From Nitrospirota bacterium (GTDB taxonomy: Bacteria > Nitrospirota > Thermodesulfovibrionia > Thermodesulfovibrionales > UBA1546): a stretch of DNA of 53,258 nucleotides. Shown piece by piece: positions 23,957 to 31,474 of the stretch. The stretch covers positions 1 through 53,258 of the forward strand of contig JAPLLK010000025.1 in NCBI GenBank assembly GCA_026387575.1, read 5' to 3'. The position numbers were made by a program, and so were the translations under genes. The first letter of the stretch is position 1, and the number at the start of each line of letters is the position of its first letter. A model generated the notes under the pieces. It worked only from the letters and a program-made list of their open reading frames with translations, ran no database searches and was not told where the DNA came from.

Positions 23957-24172
23957 ATGGAGATAGATACTCTTTTTGACATTTTTAAGATAGCAATAGA
24001 CAATGAACATGAGGCTCATGAATTTTACAAAAACGCAGCAACCAGCACCTTAGATTCAGATGCAAAAAAGCTCTTTGAGAATTTAGCGGTTGTGGAATTA
24101 CAACATGAGCATCTACTAGAAGAAAAATACAGAGATATGAAGGAACGGCTTTCTCCACCCCGCAAAGCTTAA
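23957..24172 (+). CDS. Mini rubrerythrin/ferritin-like diiron protein
   Basis: 71 aa. Two helices carry NEHEAHEFYKNAAT and VVELQHEHLLEEKYRDM, matching the ExxH-type iron ligands of rubrerythrin-like four-helix proteins. Only half a ferritin-like bundle is present, so it would need to dimerise to build a diiron site. There is no rubredoxin domain. A strong GAGGAGG ribosome site precedes the ATG. The likely role is peroxide or iron handling in an anaerobe. It is monocistronic and convergent with the exonuclease gene. Confidence 0.85.
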   Translation: MEIDTLFDIFKIAIDNEHEAHEFYKNAATSTLDSDAKKLFENLAVVELQHEHLLEEKYRDMKERLSPPRKA

Positions 24173-24252
24173 CACTATCATGGGCAAAAAAATGGGGGAA
24201 AGGGAGCGGTTGTAAATAATTCCTTTTTCACGCTTTCAAAATACAAAAATCC

Positions 24253-24927
24253 TCATGCCCCGAATTTTATGTAGTTCTCCCAGTAACCAAACAGTTCCTT
24301 TGTTGCCTTAATGTCTCCGAGGCAGTATCTTGCAATATCAAGATACCTCTTATCCGCAAACAGGTTTTTAATCTCATATCCTGTTATGCCTTCTTCTTTC
24401 GGGCTCTTTATGCCAAAAGTCTTGCACCACATATCAAGGCTGAACCTGCGCCTTGATGCGCCGTAAAATGTAAGCTGGTCAAGGAGGTCTATGTGAGCGC
24501 CGTTGTACCTGTTGGGCATAAGGTCTTTTGTAGGCTTTATCTTATGAACAGCAGAGCGGATTAGTATGAACGGGCAGTCAAATCCCCTCCCGTTGAATGT
24601 GATTATCTCTCTATAGCTTTTAACTGTATTCCAGAACTTTTCAAGAATTTCCTTTTCTGTTCCTGTTTCAAATTTTATCCCGTTCTCTTCAAAAGGAGTG
24701 ATTTGTGTTTCAGACGACTGGAAATACACCGCGCCTTTGTCTGTATCAGGATTAATAATGCCTATGGTGATGATTTCGCCTGTTAAGGGATAGAATGAAA
24801 GGCTTTCCTTTACATCCTTGATATCTTCTTCTGTCTCTGCCCAGCGAAGCAGGTATTCCTGAGTGCTCTTTTCAAGGGAATCAAAGTCCTTGCCGCTTGT
24901 CTCTATGTCAAAAATTATGCGGGACAT
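24253..24927 (-). CDS. DnaQ/RNase H-like 3'-5' exonuclease (DEDD family)
   Basis: 224 aa. Exo I motif is IIFDIETSG (D, E); Exo II is ITFNGRGFDCPFI (N-x-x-x-F/Y-D); Exo III is YCLGDIKAT (D). These match predicted PolB-like or YprB-type exonucleases. It probably acts on DNA or RNA 3' ends, substrate unknown. Downstream of ftsEX-envC-ctpA on the same strand, but separated from ctpA by a heptamer hairpin (24937-25000). Confidence 0.87.
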   Translation of the reverse strand: MSRIIFDIETSGKDFDSLEKSTQEYLLRWAETEEDIKDVKESLSFYPLTGEIITIGIINPDTDKGAVYFQSSETQITPFEENGIKFETGTEKEILEKFWNTVKSYREIITFNGRGFDCPFILIRSAVHKIKPTKDLMPNRYNGAHIDLLDQLTFYGASRRRFSLDMWCKTFGIKSPKEEGITGYEIKNLFADKRYLDIARYCLGDIKATKELFGYWENYIKFGA

Positions 24928-24936
24928 TGCTTAATA

Positions 24937-25000
24937 AGTTAAGAGTTGAAAGTTTAGAGTTAAGAGTTTCCTGACTTCTAATTTTAAACTTTTAACTCTT
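24937..25000. repeat. AGTTAAG-type heptamer tract forming an imperfect hairpin
   Basis: Words AGTTAAG, AGTTGAA, AGTTTAG, AGTTAAG, AGTTTCC are followed by TGACTTC, TAATTTT, AAACTTT, TAACTCT, which are roughly the reverse complement of the first half. It fills the whole gap between the exonuclease and ctpA genes. It may reduce read-through between them; no clear T-run terminator is seen. Confidence 0.7.
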
Positions 25001-25001
25001 G

Positions 25002-26330
25002 CTATGCTGCCTTGGGCAGTTCCTTAAAAACCTTCCATGTCTTAAGAAGGTCTATTGCCCTCTGGAGCTGAATGTCTTCTTTTTCGTCGACCTCCAGCGG
25101 CGCTGTTTCTTCGGGTGTCTTTTGCTTTTCCTCAAGCTGGTCGTTTTTTAGATGCCTTTCAAGGTCCTTCTCTCTTACCACAGTCTGTTCTTTTGCCCCG
25201 TTTTTCTGTTCCAGCTTCACAATAATATCAGGCGTAATTCCTGTTGATTGAATAGATATGCCTTTTGGCGTATAGTAGCGCGCTGTTGTAAGTCTTAACC
25301 CTGAGCCGTCGCTTAGAGGTACAACGCTCTGAACAGAGCCCTTTCCGAAAGTCTGCACCCCGAGGATAACAGCCCTGTTCCAGTCTTTAAGCGCTCCTGC
25401 AACAATCTCAGAGGCGCTCGCGCTTCCCTGATTTACAAGGACAATCAGCGGGATAGTGCTGAACATCTTTGCCTTCGTTGCTTCCTGCTCAGAACCCTTG
25501 CTGTCTTCTGTCTGATACTCTGCTTTTTCACCGTTCCTGCCCTTTATGGATACAACAACCTTGCCTGCCGGTAGAAACTGACTTGAAATATCGACAGCGC
25601 TGTTTAAAAGTCCGCCCGGATTGTTCCTGAGGTCAAGGATAAGGGAAGTTATATTCTTCTTCTCAAGGTCAGAAAGGGCGGCTTCAAGATCATACGCAGT
25701 GCGTTCCTGAAACTGGCTTACCTTCACATAGCCGATATTATTTTCTATGACCTTGGATTTCACGCTCTTCACTTTTATTACATCTCTCATAATCGTGAAG
25801 TCTTTTGTATCTTTCCAGCCCTCACGCATAATTGTAATCGCTACGGAAGTGCCTTTTAGCCCGCGCATCTTGCTGACAGCGTCTTGCAACCCCATATCTC
25901 TTGTTGACTCTCCGTTGATCTTTATTATTTTATCTCCTGCCTTTATCCCTGCATTATAAGCCGGCGTATCTTCAATAGGAGCTATTACGGTCAGAACCCC
26001 ATCCTTTAGTCCTATCTGTATCCCGATTCCTCCGAACTCGCCTTTTGTGTCAAGCTGCATATCCTTATATACCTCTGGAGGCATGAAAGCTGAGTGAGGG
26101 TCAAGCGAATTAAGCATTCCTTTTATTGCACCGTAGATCAAATCTTTTGTCTTTGCCTCTTCCACATAATTCTTCTTAACAATAGAAAGCACCTCTGTGA
26201 ATACCTTAAGATACTCATAGCTGTCGCCCTCGGCGCGCATGCTCCCGATTGATAGCCTGCCTATAAAAACGCCGCTCAAGGCAACTGTCAGAATAATCAC
26301 CCAAGTTAAAATAAGTCTTTTCTTTTTCAT
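25002..26330 (-). CDS. ctpA: Carboxy-terminal processing protease (S41 family)
   Basis: 442 aa from ATG 26330, chosen over the track start at 26369 because TAAGGAGAGA lies just before it. Order: signal/anchor helix (LILTWVIILTVALSGVFIG), PDZ domain (FGGIGIQIGLKDGVLTVIAP, AGDKIIKING), then the S41 domain with the catalytic serine in GSASASEIVAGAL and lysine in FGKGSVQ. CTPs trim periplasmic proteins and can control peptidoglycan hydrolases. It lies directly after the EnvC-like gene in an ftsE-ftsX-envC-ctpA operon. Confidence 0.94.
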   Translation of the reverse strand: MKKKRLILTWVIILTVALSGVFIGRLSIGSMRAEGDSYEYLKVFTEVLSIVKKNYVEEAKTKDLIYGAIKGMLNSLDPHSAFMPPEVYKDMQLDTKGEFGGIGIQIGLKDGVLTVIAPIEDTPAYNAGIKAGDKIIKINGESTRDMGLQDAVSKMRGLKGTSVAITIMREGWKDTKDFTIMRDVIKVKSVKSKVIENNIGYVKVSQFQERTAYDLEAALSDLEKKNITSLILDLRNNPGGLLNSAVDISSQFLPAGKVVVSIKGRNGEKAEYQTEDSKGSEQEATKAKMFSTIPLIVLVNQGSASASEIVAGALKDWNRAVILGVQTFGKGSVQSVVPLSDGSGLRLTTARYYTPKGISIQSTGITPDIIVKLEQKNGAKEQTVVREKDLERHLKNDQLEEKQKTPEETAPLEVDEKEDIQLQRAIDLLKTWKVFKELPKAA

Positions 26331-26373
26331 TCTCTCCTTAACCCCCATTTCCTCCCTTACAGGTGTCAAAAAA

Positions 26374-27510
26374 CTATCTCTTCTTTAACCACTGCATAGG
26401 GTCAAGCGGTTTCCCCTTATATCTTACCTCAAAATACAGGCCCGGCGCATTCAGGGTTCCTGATTCCCCGACCTTGCCTATGGCCTGTTGTCTTTTTATT
26501 ATATCTCCAACCTTATAAAAAATCTCGGCTAAATTTGCATATAGGGTATGATAGCCTTCCCCATGACTTATTATAACAAGCTGGCCGTAACCTTTGAACC
26601 AATCGGCAAATACAACTTTACCGCTATGCACTACCTTTGCTGAGGTATTGTCATCTGCTTTAATATGTATGCCGTTTCTGAATACCGGCGTGTTGAACTG
26701 AGGGTCTTTCTGCGCCCCGTACGGGATTACAACCTTCCCGTTGACAGGCCAGTCCAGCTTCCCCTTCAGATCATGAAAGCCCTTTGCGGCATATGCCTCA
26801 GCTTCCTCAGAATGCCTTATTATCTCCATAAGCCTGTTGGAAGCCTCTTTTAATTCCTTCAGCATTTTTTCGTAAGAAGATTTTTCCTTTCTTACAGAGG
26901 ACAGAAGCATTTCTTTGCCCTTTTTCTTTTCTGCGATTGTCTTCTCGTTTGCCTGTATCTTTTCCTCGCTCTTTTTTAGTTCGGCGTGCAGCGTCTTTAA
27001 ACGGCTTTCCTGCTCCGCAAGATTTTTTATAGTCTCTTTATAGCTGTCAAGCATCTTATGGTCGTACCCTGCCAGTTCCTTTATATACCTCCACCTTCTC
27101 ATCAGCTGAGCTATGTCTTCCGAGGTTGAAAGCAGAATCACAACATCGCCTGAATACCCATACCTCTGCATAACGCGAAGTTTCCTCTTAAGCCACTCCG
27201 CCTGCCTTTCGAGCTTTGCTCTGTTTACCGATATGTCTGCCTCAACCTTGCGTATCTCATTTTCCGTAACTTTCCGCTTTCCAATGTATTTTCTTAACTC
27301 CGCATGGGTCTGGCTGAGGTCCTTATTCGTCCTGTCGAGTTCTTCAAGGACCGAATGCTCCATCTTCTTGGCTTTCTCAAGTTTTTCCTTGTGGGTATCT
27401 ATTTCTTTTTGAAGGTTCTTAAATTCTTCCTTCGGATCTTTTGCAGCAGAAGCGATATTAGTGAACAGTGAACAGTGAATTGTAAACAGTAAGATTAATG
27501 CAAGGCGCAT
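26374..27510 (-). CDS. EnvC-like murein hydrolase activator (degenerate LytM/M23 domain)
   Basis: About 378 aa from ATG 27510 (MRLALILLF signal peptide ending IASAA). Residues about 30-230 are a long coiled coil, followed by a C-terminal LytM domain (KVVIPYGAQKDPQFNTPVFRNGIHIKAD to YFEVRYKGKPLDPMQWL). Metal ligands are incomplete: the usual final HFEVR is YFEVR. This is the EnvC pattern, where the domain activates amidases instead of cutting. FtsEX, the EnvC partner, is encoded just upstream. The track start 27573 lies in a heptamer tract that seems to supply the start codon. The signal region also contains TTCACTG heptamers. Confidence 0.9.
   Translation of the reverse strand: MRLALILLFTIHCSLFTNIASAAKDPKEEFKNLQKEIDTHKEKLEKAKKMEHSVLEELDRTNKDLSQTHAELRKYIGKRKVTENEIRKVEADISVNRAKLERQAEWLKRKLRVMQRYGYSGDVVILLSTSEDIAQLMRRWRYIKELAGYDHKMLDSYKETIKNLAEQESRLKTLHAELKKSEEKIQANEKTIAEKKKGKEMLLSSVRKEKSSYEKMLKELKEASNRLMEIIRHSEEAEAYAAKGFHDLKGKLDWPVNGKVVIPYGAQKDPQFNTPVFRNGIHIKADDNTSAKVVHSGKVVFADWFKGYGQLVIISHGEGYHTLYANLAEIFYKVGDIIKRQQAIGKVGESGTLNAPGLYFEVRYKGKPLDPMQWLKKR
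27461..27490 (-). repeat. Heptamer tract in the EnvC-like signal peptide
   Basis: On the plus strand GTGAACA, GTGAACA, GTGAATT, GTAAACA, GTAAG. On the coding strand it reads TTCACTG-type words and encodes FTIHCSLFT of the signal peptide. Confidence 0.7.
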
Positions 27511-27574
27511 GATGCATGATGCATGATGCATGATAAAAAGATGTCCTGTGTCTTTGTATCCTGTATCTTGCATT
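27506..27574 (-). repeat. Composite heptamer tract D between ftsX and the EnvC-like gene
   Basis: On the coding (minus) strand: CAAGATA, CAGGATA, a slightly irregular CAAAGACACAGGACAT part, TTTTTAT, then CATGCAT x3 and CATGCGC. It occupies the ftsX-envC junction and its last word contains the likely ATG of the EnvC-like gene. Same order and orientation as tracts A, B and C. Confidence 0.88.
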
Positions 27575-27579
27575 TTTTT

Positions 27580-28458
27580 TCAGGAGAATCTTATTCTTCC
27601 CAGTGCAATTACAGCGCCTCCTATGCCTAACAGCAATCCGACAATAGGAAGGGCAGGAAAAGTTTCAAATGGGAACACAAGGATTTTCAGTATTGGGATA
27701 GTAGCGGTAACCTTATAGAACAGCACATGGTAAAATGCGAGCGCGGCTGCCATGCTTGCAATCCCGCCGAACATCCCGAGCACGCTCCCCTCTATAACAA
27801 AGGGCGCACGTATGAATCCCCTTGTTGCGCCAAGAAGTTTAAATGTTTCTATTTCTTCTTTTCTCCTATAAAACGCAATCTTTATGGTGCTGTAACATAC
27901 AAAAATCACTCCTGCCGACATTATGATAATAAGAGATAAACTGCCTGCCTTTGCCATTCCTTTGATAGAGTGGATGGAATTAAGGAATTGTTCGCCGTAC
28001 TCCACTTCTGCAATGCTTTTTATTTTTTTAATCTCTGCGGCAAACTTTTTAACGCTTGCGATATTGACAGATTCTTTCTTAAGCTTAATCTCAATTGATG
28101 CGGGGAGAGGGTTTTCGTCAATGCCTTCAAGAATATAATCTGCATTCTTTAAAACGCCTTTTAATTCCTCCAGCGCCTTATCCTTTGCTATATATCTTGC
28201 CTGTTCAACGGCATTATTCTTTTTCAGTTGTGCAATTATGCTTCCTGTTTCCTGCTCTGACAGCCCGTCATTCAGGTAAAGCATTACGGAGAACCTTGCT
28301 GGAAGTCTTTTTGTTGCAAGGTCTATGTTATAAACAACAAAAAGCGTGAGTGTAATCATAAACAGCCCTGCCGCTATTGTCAGTACTGAGAGGAGATTTA
28401 TCCACTTTTCACGCCATAAACTCTGGAGGGCAAGTCTGAACGAATATAAAAGATACAT
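27580..28458 (-). CDS. ftsX: Cell division ABC-type membrane subunit FtsX
   Basis: 292 aa. Four transmembrane helices with a periplasmic loop after the first (SVMLYLNDGLSEQETGSIIAQL to YGEQFLNSI), as in FtsX. The cytoplasmic signature FKLLGATRGFIRAPF is conserved. FtsEX transmits ATP hydrolysis across the membrane to activate peptidoglycan hydrolases through EnvC or similar partners. It shares one base with ftsE upstream and is followed by the EnvC-like gene. Confidence 0.95.
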   Translation of the reverse strand: MYLLYSFRLALQSLWREKWINLLSVLTIAAGLFMITLTLFVVYNIDLATKRLPARFSVMLYLNDGLSEQETGSIIAQLKKNNAVEQARYIAKDKALEELKGVLKNADYILEGIDENPLPASIEIKLKKESVNIASVKKFAAEIKKIKSIAEVEYGEQFLNSIHSIKGMAKAGSLSLIIIMSAGVIFVCYSTIKIAFYRRKEEIETFKLLGATRGFIRAPFVIEGSVLGMFGGIASMAAALAFYHVLFYKVTATIPILKILVFPFETFPALPIVGLLLGIGGAVIALGRIRFS

Positions 28459-29120
28459 TATCCTATCTCCTCTCCGACTATATTGCCGCTGTCAATTCTG
28501 AATACTCTCCGTCCTGTATTCCTGTAAAGTTCCCTGTTATGTGTAGCGATAACAACTGTAGTTCCCCTTGCGTTTATCTCTTTAAACAAGCGAGTAATTC
28601 CTGCCGCAGTGTCTGGGTCAAGGTTGCCTGTCGGCTCATCGGCGAGAAGGATGGTCGGCTCTCCGACTATTGCGCGCGCAATAACTACTCTCTGCTGTTC
28701 TCCGCCTGAAAGCGCCTGCGGGAAACTGTCCGCCTTATGCCTTAAATTCACCATCTTCAGTATTTCCATAACCCAATCCTGTATCTCGCTGTCCAGCATG
28801 CCTCGTATGCGCAAGGCTATGGCAACATTGTCAAAAACATTCCTGTTGTCAAGAAGCCGGAAGTCCTGAAAGACCACCCCTATGTTTCTCCTTAGAAAAG
28901 GGATGCTTGATTCTTTAAGTTTGCTCAGATCCCATTCTGCTATGGTTACACTGCCCTCATCAGGTTTTTCCGAAAGATAGATAATCTTAAGGAGCGTGGA
29001 TTTTCCTGCGCCGCTCGGCCCTGTCATAAAAATCATTTCGCCTTTTTCTACGGAAAAAGTTATATTTTTAATCGCTGCCTGCCGCTCATAAAACTTAGTG
29101 ACATTGGAAAAATGTATCAT
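28458..29120 (-). CDS. ftsE: Cell division ATP-binding protein FtsE
   Basis: 220 aa ABC ATPase. Walker A is GPSGAGKST, signature LSGGEQQR, Walker B ILLADEPTGNLD, with a downstream switch His (ATHN). The opening MIHFSNVTKFYERQAAIKNI is typical of FtsE. It forms the FtsEX complex with the next gene. Three bp separate it from the transketolase C-subunit gene upstream, so one long minus-strand operon may run from 31 kb to 25 kb. Confidence 0.95.
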   Translation of the reverse strand: MIHFSNVTKFYERQAAIKNITFSVEKGEMIFMTGPSGAGKSTLLKIIYLSEKPDEGSVTIAEWDLSKLKESSIPFLRRNIGVVFQDFRLLDNRNVFDNVAIALRIRGMLDSEIQDWVMEILKMVNLRHKADSFPQALSGGEQQRVVIARAIVGEPTILLADEPTGNLDPDTAAGITRLFKEINARGTTVVIATHNRELYRNTGRRVFRIDSGNIVGEEIG

Positions 29121-29123
29121 AAT

Positions 29124-30059
29124 TTATCTCTTCAATCCTTGCTTAACAGTCCTTACAATATCATCTGCTGTCAACCCGTATAATTTCATCAGTTCGTCAG
29201 AAGGTCCTGAACAGCCGAATGTGTCCTTAATCCCGATTCTTTTTACAGGCACAGGATAATTCTCCGCGAGGAATTCACACACTGCTCCACCGAGCCCGCC
29301 TATAACAGAATGCTCCTCTGCTGTTACAATTAATCCTGACGCCTTTGCAGCCTCAATAACTGCATCATTGTCCAACGGCTTGACAGTGGGCATATTTATT
29401 ACACCGGCATCAATCCCCTCTTTTTTCAGCATCTCCATTGCATCAAGCGAAACAGAAACCATTATGCCTGCTGCGATTATATTTGCATCTTTTCCTATAT
29501 GGAATCTATACGCCTTGCCTATTGTGAATTTATAGTCATCAGGCATAACCACAGGCACCTTTGACCTTCCAAGCCTGACATAAACAGGCCCGTAAAAATC
29601 AGCTATTGCCTCAATGACCTGTTTTGTCTCTATCCCGTCTGCAGGTACAATCACAGTCATGTTAGGAAGGACTCTCATAAGGGCAATGTCTTCTATTGCC
29701 TGATGCGATGCGCCATCCTCGGCAACGGTAATCCCACTGTGAGTTGCAACGAGCTTCACATTCAGGCTTGAGTAAGAGATGGTCTGTCTTATCTGCTCCC
29801 ACGCCCGGCCTGTCTCAAAAACAGCAAAGGTAGAAGCAAAAGGCAGCTTGCCTGTAAGCGAAAGGCCGCTCGCTGTGCCGATTAAATCCTGCTCTGAAAT
29901 TCCGATATTATAAAATCTCTCTGGGAAAACCTTTGCAAACTTTGCTGTCTTTGTAGAACCTGAGAGGTCTGCGTCAAGCACAACAACCTCTTTCCTTTTT
30001 TTGCCAAGTTCAAGAAGCGCATCTCCGTATGCGTCCCTTGTCGCTATTCTTTCACCCAT
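29124..30059 (-). CDS. Transketolase, C-terminal subunit
   Basis: 311 aa. Pyrimidine-binding domain of a split transketolase: RFYNIGISEQDLIGTASGLSL contains the catalytic Glu region, THSGITVAEDGASHQAIEDIALMR is the substrate loop, and a C-terminal domain follows (VTAEEHSVIGGLGGAVCE). Together with the N-subunit gene directly upstream it forms a full enzyme for the non-oxidative pentose phosphate pathway. The genes overlap by one base (ATGGG/TAATG junction). Confidence 0.92.
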   Translation of the reverse strand: MGERIATRDAYGDALLELGKKRKEVVVLDADLSGSTKTAKFAKVFPERFYNIGISEQDLIGTASGLSLTGKLPFASTFAVFETGRAWEQIRQTISYSSLNVKLVATHSGITVAEDGASHQAIEDIALMRVLPNMTVIVPADGIETKQVIEAIADFYGPVYVRLGRSKVPVVMPDDYKFTIGKAYRFHIGKDANIIAAGIMVSVSLDAMEMLKKEGIDAGVINMPTVKPLDNDAVIEAAKASGLIVTAEEHSVIGGLGGAVCEFLAENYPVPVKRIGIKDTFGCSGPSDELMKLYGLTADDIVRTVKQGLKR

Positions 30060-30889
30060 TATTCTAACTCCTTTAACGCTCTTTCCAACTCCTCTGACGT
30101 GGGAGCCATGCCATGATACTGCACCTTCCCTTCAAAAAAGGAGACTCCTTTCCCCTTTACTGTTCTTGCAACTATCATAGTTGGTTTCTCTTTTATTCCC
30201 TCAGCCTCGTCGAGGGCGCCAAGAATAGCCTTCATATCATGCCCATCAATGTCAATTACATGCCATCCGAATGCATTCCATTTCTCTGTAATCGGCTCAA
30301 GCGCCATTATATCGCAGCAATGCCCGTCTATCTGAAGACCATTGTTATCTATGATTGCACACACATTATCAAGCCGGTAATGGGCTGCTGTCATTGCTGC
30401 TTCCCACACCTGTCCCTCCTGAGTTTCTCCGTCTCCTAACATACAGTAAACGCGTGAATTCATGCCGTCCATCTTAAGCCCCATTGCAATCCCGTTCGCA
30501 ATGGACAGCCCCTGCCCTAATGAACCCGTGGATATTTCTACGCCCGGTAATAGTTTTGAGCATGGGTGTCCCTGAAGCGGGCTTCCGATCTTGCGCAATG
30601 TCTTTAACAATGACTTATCAAAATATCCTGAGAGAGCAAGAACCGTATATAAGAGAGGAGCTGCATGTCCTTTTGAGAGTATAAATCTATCCCTCTCTTT
30701 CCATGCAGGGTCCTTGGGATTATGCTTCATCTTGGAAAAATACAGCGCAGTTGCTACATCGGCTGCTGATAGTGAGCCGCCTGTATGCCCTGACCCTGCC
30801 TCTGCAAGCATCTTCAGGATTCCAATCCTTACTGTCTTCGCCTGCTCTTTCAGAAATTCAATATCATCCGCTCTGGAAACCTGACTCAC
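30059..30889 (-). CDS. Transketolase, N-terminal (TPP-binding) subunit
   Basis: 276 aa. The TPP/Mg motif starts at GDGETQEGQVWEAAM and ends near DNNGLQIDG (GDG...NN). It also has AGSGHTGGSLSAADVATALYF and SKGHAAPLLYT. The remaining transketolase domains are on the following gene. The start overlaps the small unknown gene upstream by 4 nt. Confidence 0.93.
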   Translation of the reverse strand: MSQVSRADDIEFLKEQAKTVRIGILKMLAEAGSGHTGGSLSAADVATALYFSKMKHNPKDPAWKERDRFILSKGHAAPLLYTVLALSGYFDKSLLKTLRKIGSPLQGHPCSKLLPGVEISTGSLGQGLSIANGIAMGLKMDGMNSRVYCMLGDGETQEGQVWEAAMTAAHYRLDNVCAIIDNNGLQIDGHCCDIMALEPITEKWNAFGWHVIDIDGHDMKAILGALDEAEGIKEKPTMIVARTVKGKGVSFFEGKVQYHGMAPTSEELERALKELE

Positions 30890-31272
30890 CTTTTCTTCTC
30901 CCTTTGCATGATGTAATCCAGAAGAATATCATCCAGTGTCTTGTCTTTGTTTTTTTTCATTTCAGGTTCAGCCATGTTTGCAACGCTCACCATTTCTTCT
31001 TTTTTCTCCTCTTCTTCTCCATCAACTGGATACTTCCCTGCAATCAATTCTTTGAGTATTGCCTTGTGCTGTTCCTTCATCATCTCTCTGACGCTTTTTT
31101 TGATGTCTTTGATTCCGATTAGGTGAGAATAGTTTGTTTTTTTTGAGGCAAGAATTGTGCCTTTAAAATACAGAAGTGTAACTATAATAGGGTTGTTCAA
31201 TCCGCTGTCCTCTGTCTGGACATGATAAACCTTTCCCTTGTAGGTTACATTATTATTATAACCGACAAGCAT
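30886..31272 (-). CDS. Small cytosolic protein of unknown function
   Basis: 128 aa from ATG 31272 (the track uses TTG 31281). The N-terminal half has VTYKGKVYHVQTEDSGLNNP and VTLLYFKGTILASKKTNY, a conserved-looking beta domain I have seen in uncharacterised proteins of anaerobes but cannot name. The C-terminal half is charged (EEEEKKEEM) and ends in a helix. No signal peptide. It is coupled to the split transketolase (4-nt overlap) and follows the truncated DsrE-like reading frame, so both may use the palindrome-covered promoter at 31441-31474. Confidence 0.7.
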   Translation of the reverse strand: MLVGYNNNVTYKGKVYHVQTEDSGLNNPIIVTLLYFKGTILASKKTNYSHLIGIKDIKKSVREMMKEQHKAILKELIAGKYPVDGEEEEKKEEMVSVANMAEPEMKKNKDKTLDDILLDYIMQREKKR

Positions 31273-31296
31273 CGCTATCAATATTTTCTCTAAGAG

Positions 31297-31425
31297 TTAT
31301 AAGCCGCAACTTTCGATTATTATATTACAGCAGAGGCGGAAAATGGAAGGGAGGGGAATACTGTTAAATGTGTTTTCATACGAATATGGAGACGTTGACA
31401 GAAGTAATGTAAATGTTTTTCCCAT
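31297..31425 (-). pseudogene. Truncated DsrE/TusD-like gene
   Basis: A 42-codon frame too short for the track. It starts MGKTFTLLLSTSPYSYENTF, which resembles the N-terminus of DsrE/F-type sulfurtransferase subunits, including the first beta strand and the ENT helix start. It then runs into unrelated sequence and a TAA. The ribosome site (GGAGGGAAT before ATG) is strong, and a promoter with a perfect palindrome lies just upstream. The start looks intact while the body is deleted, so it could be a remnant or serve as a leader peptide. Confidence 0.6.
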
Positions 31426-31440
31426 ATTCCCTCCTTTTAT

Positions 31441-31474
31441 ATTCAAATATTATTATATTTGAATATATTGTCAA
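31441..31474 (-). promoter_or_regulatory. Promoter with perfect palindromic operator
   Basis: On the minus strand TTGACA (31474-31469), 16 nt, then TAATAT (31452-31447). The palindrome ATTCAAATAT-N4-ATATTTGAAT (31441-31464) covers the -10 and most of the spacer, an ideal place for a repressor such as an ArsR/SmtB-type regulator (inference). The -35 includes the stop codon of the TauE/SafE-like gene. It directs transcription to the DsrE-like remnant and probably the transketolase operon. Confidence 0.65.
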
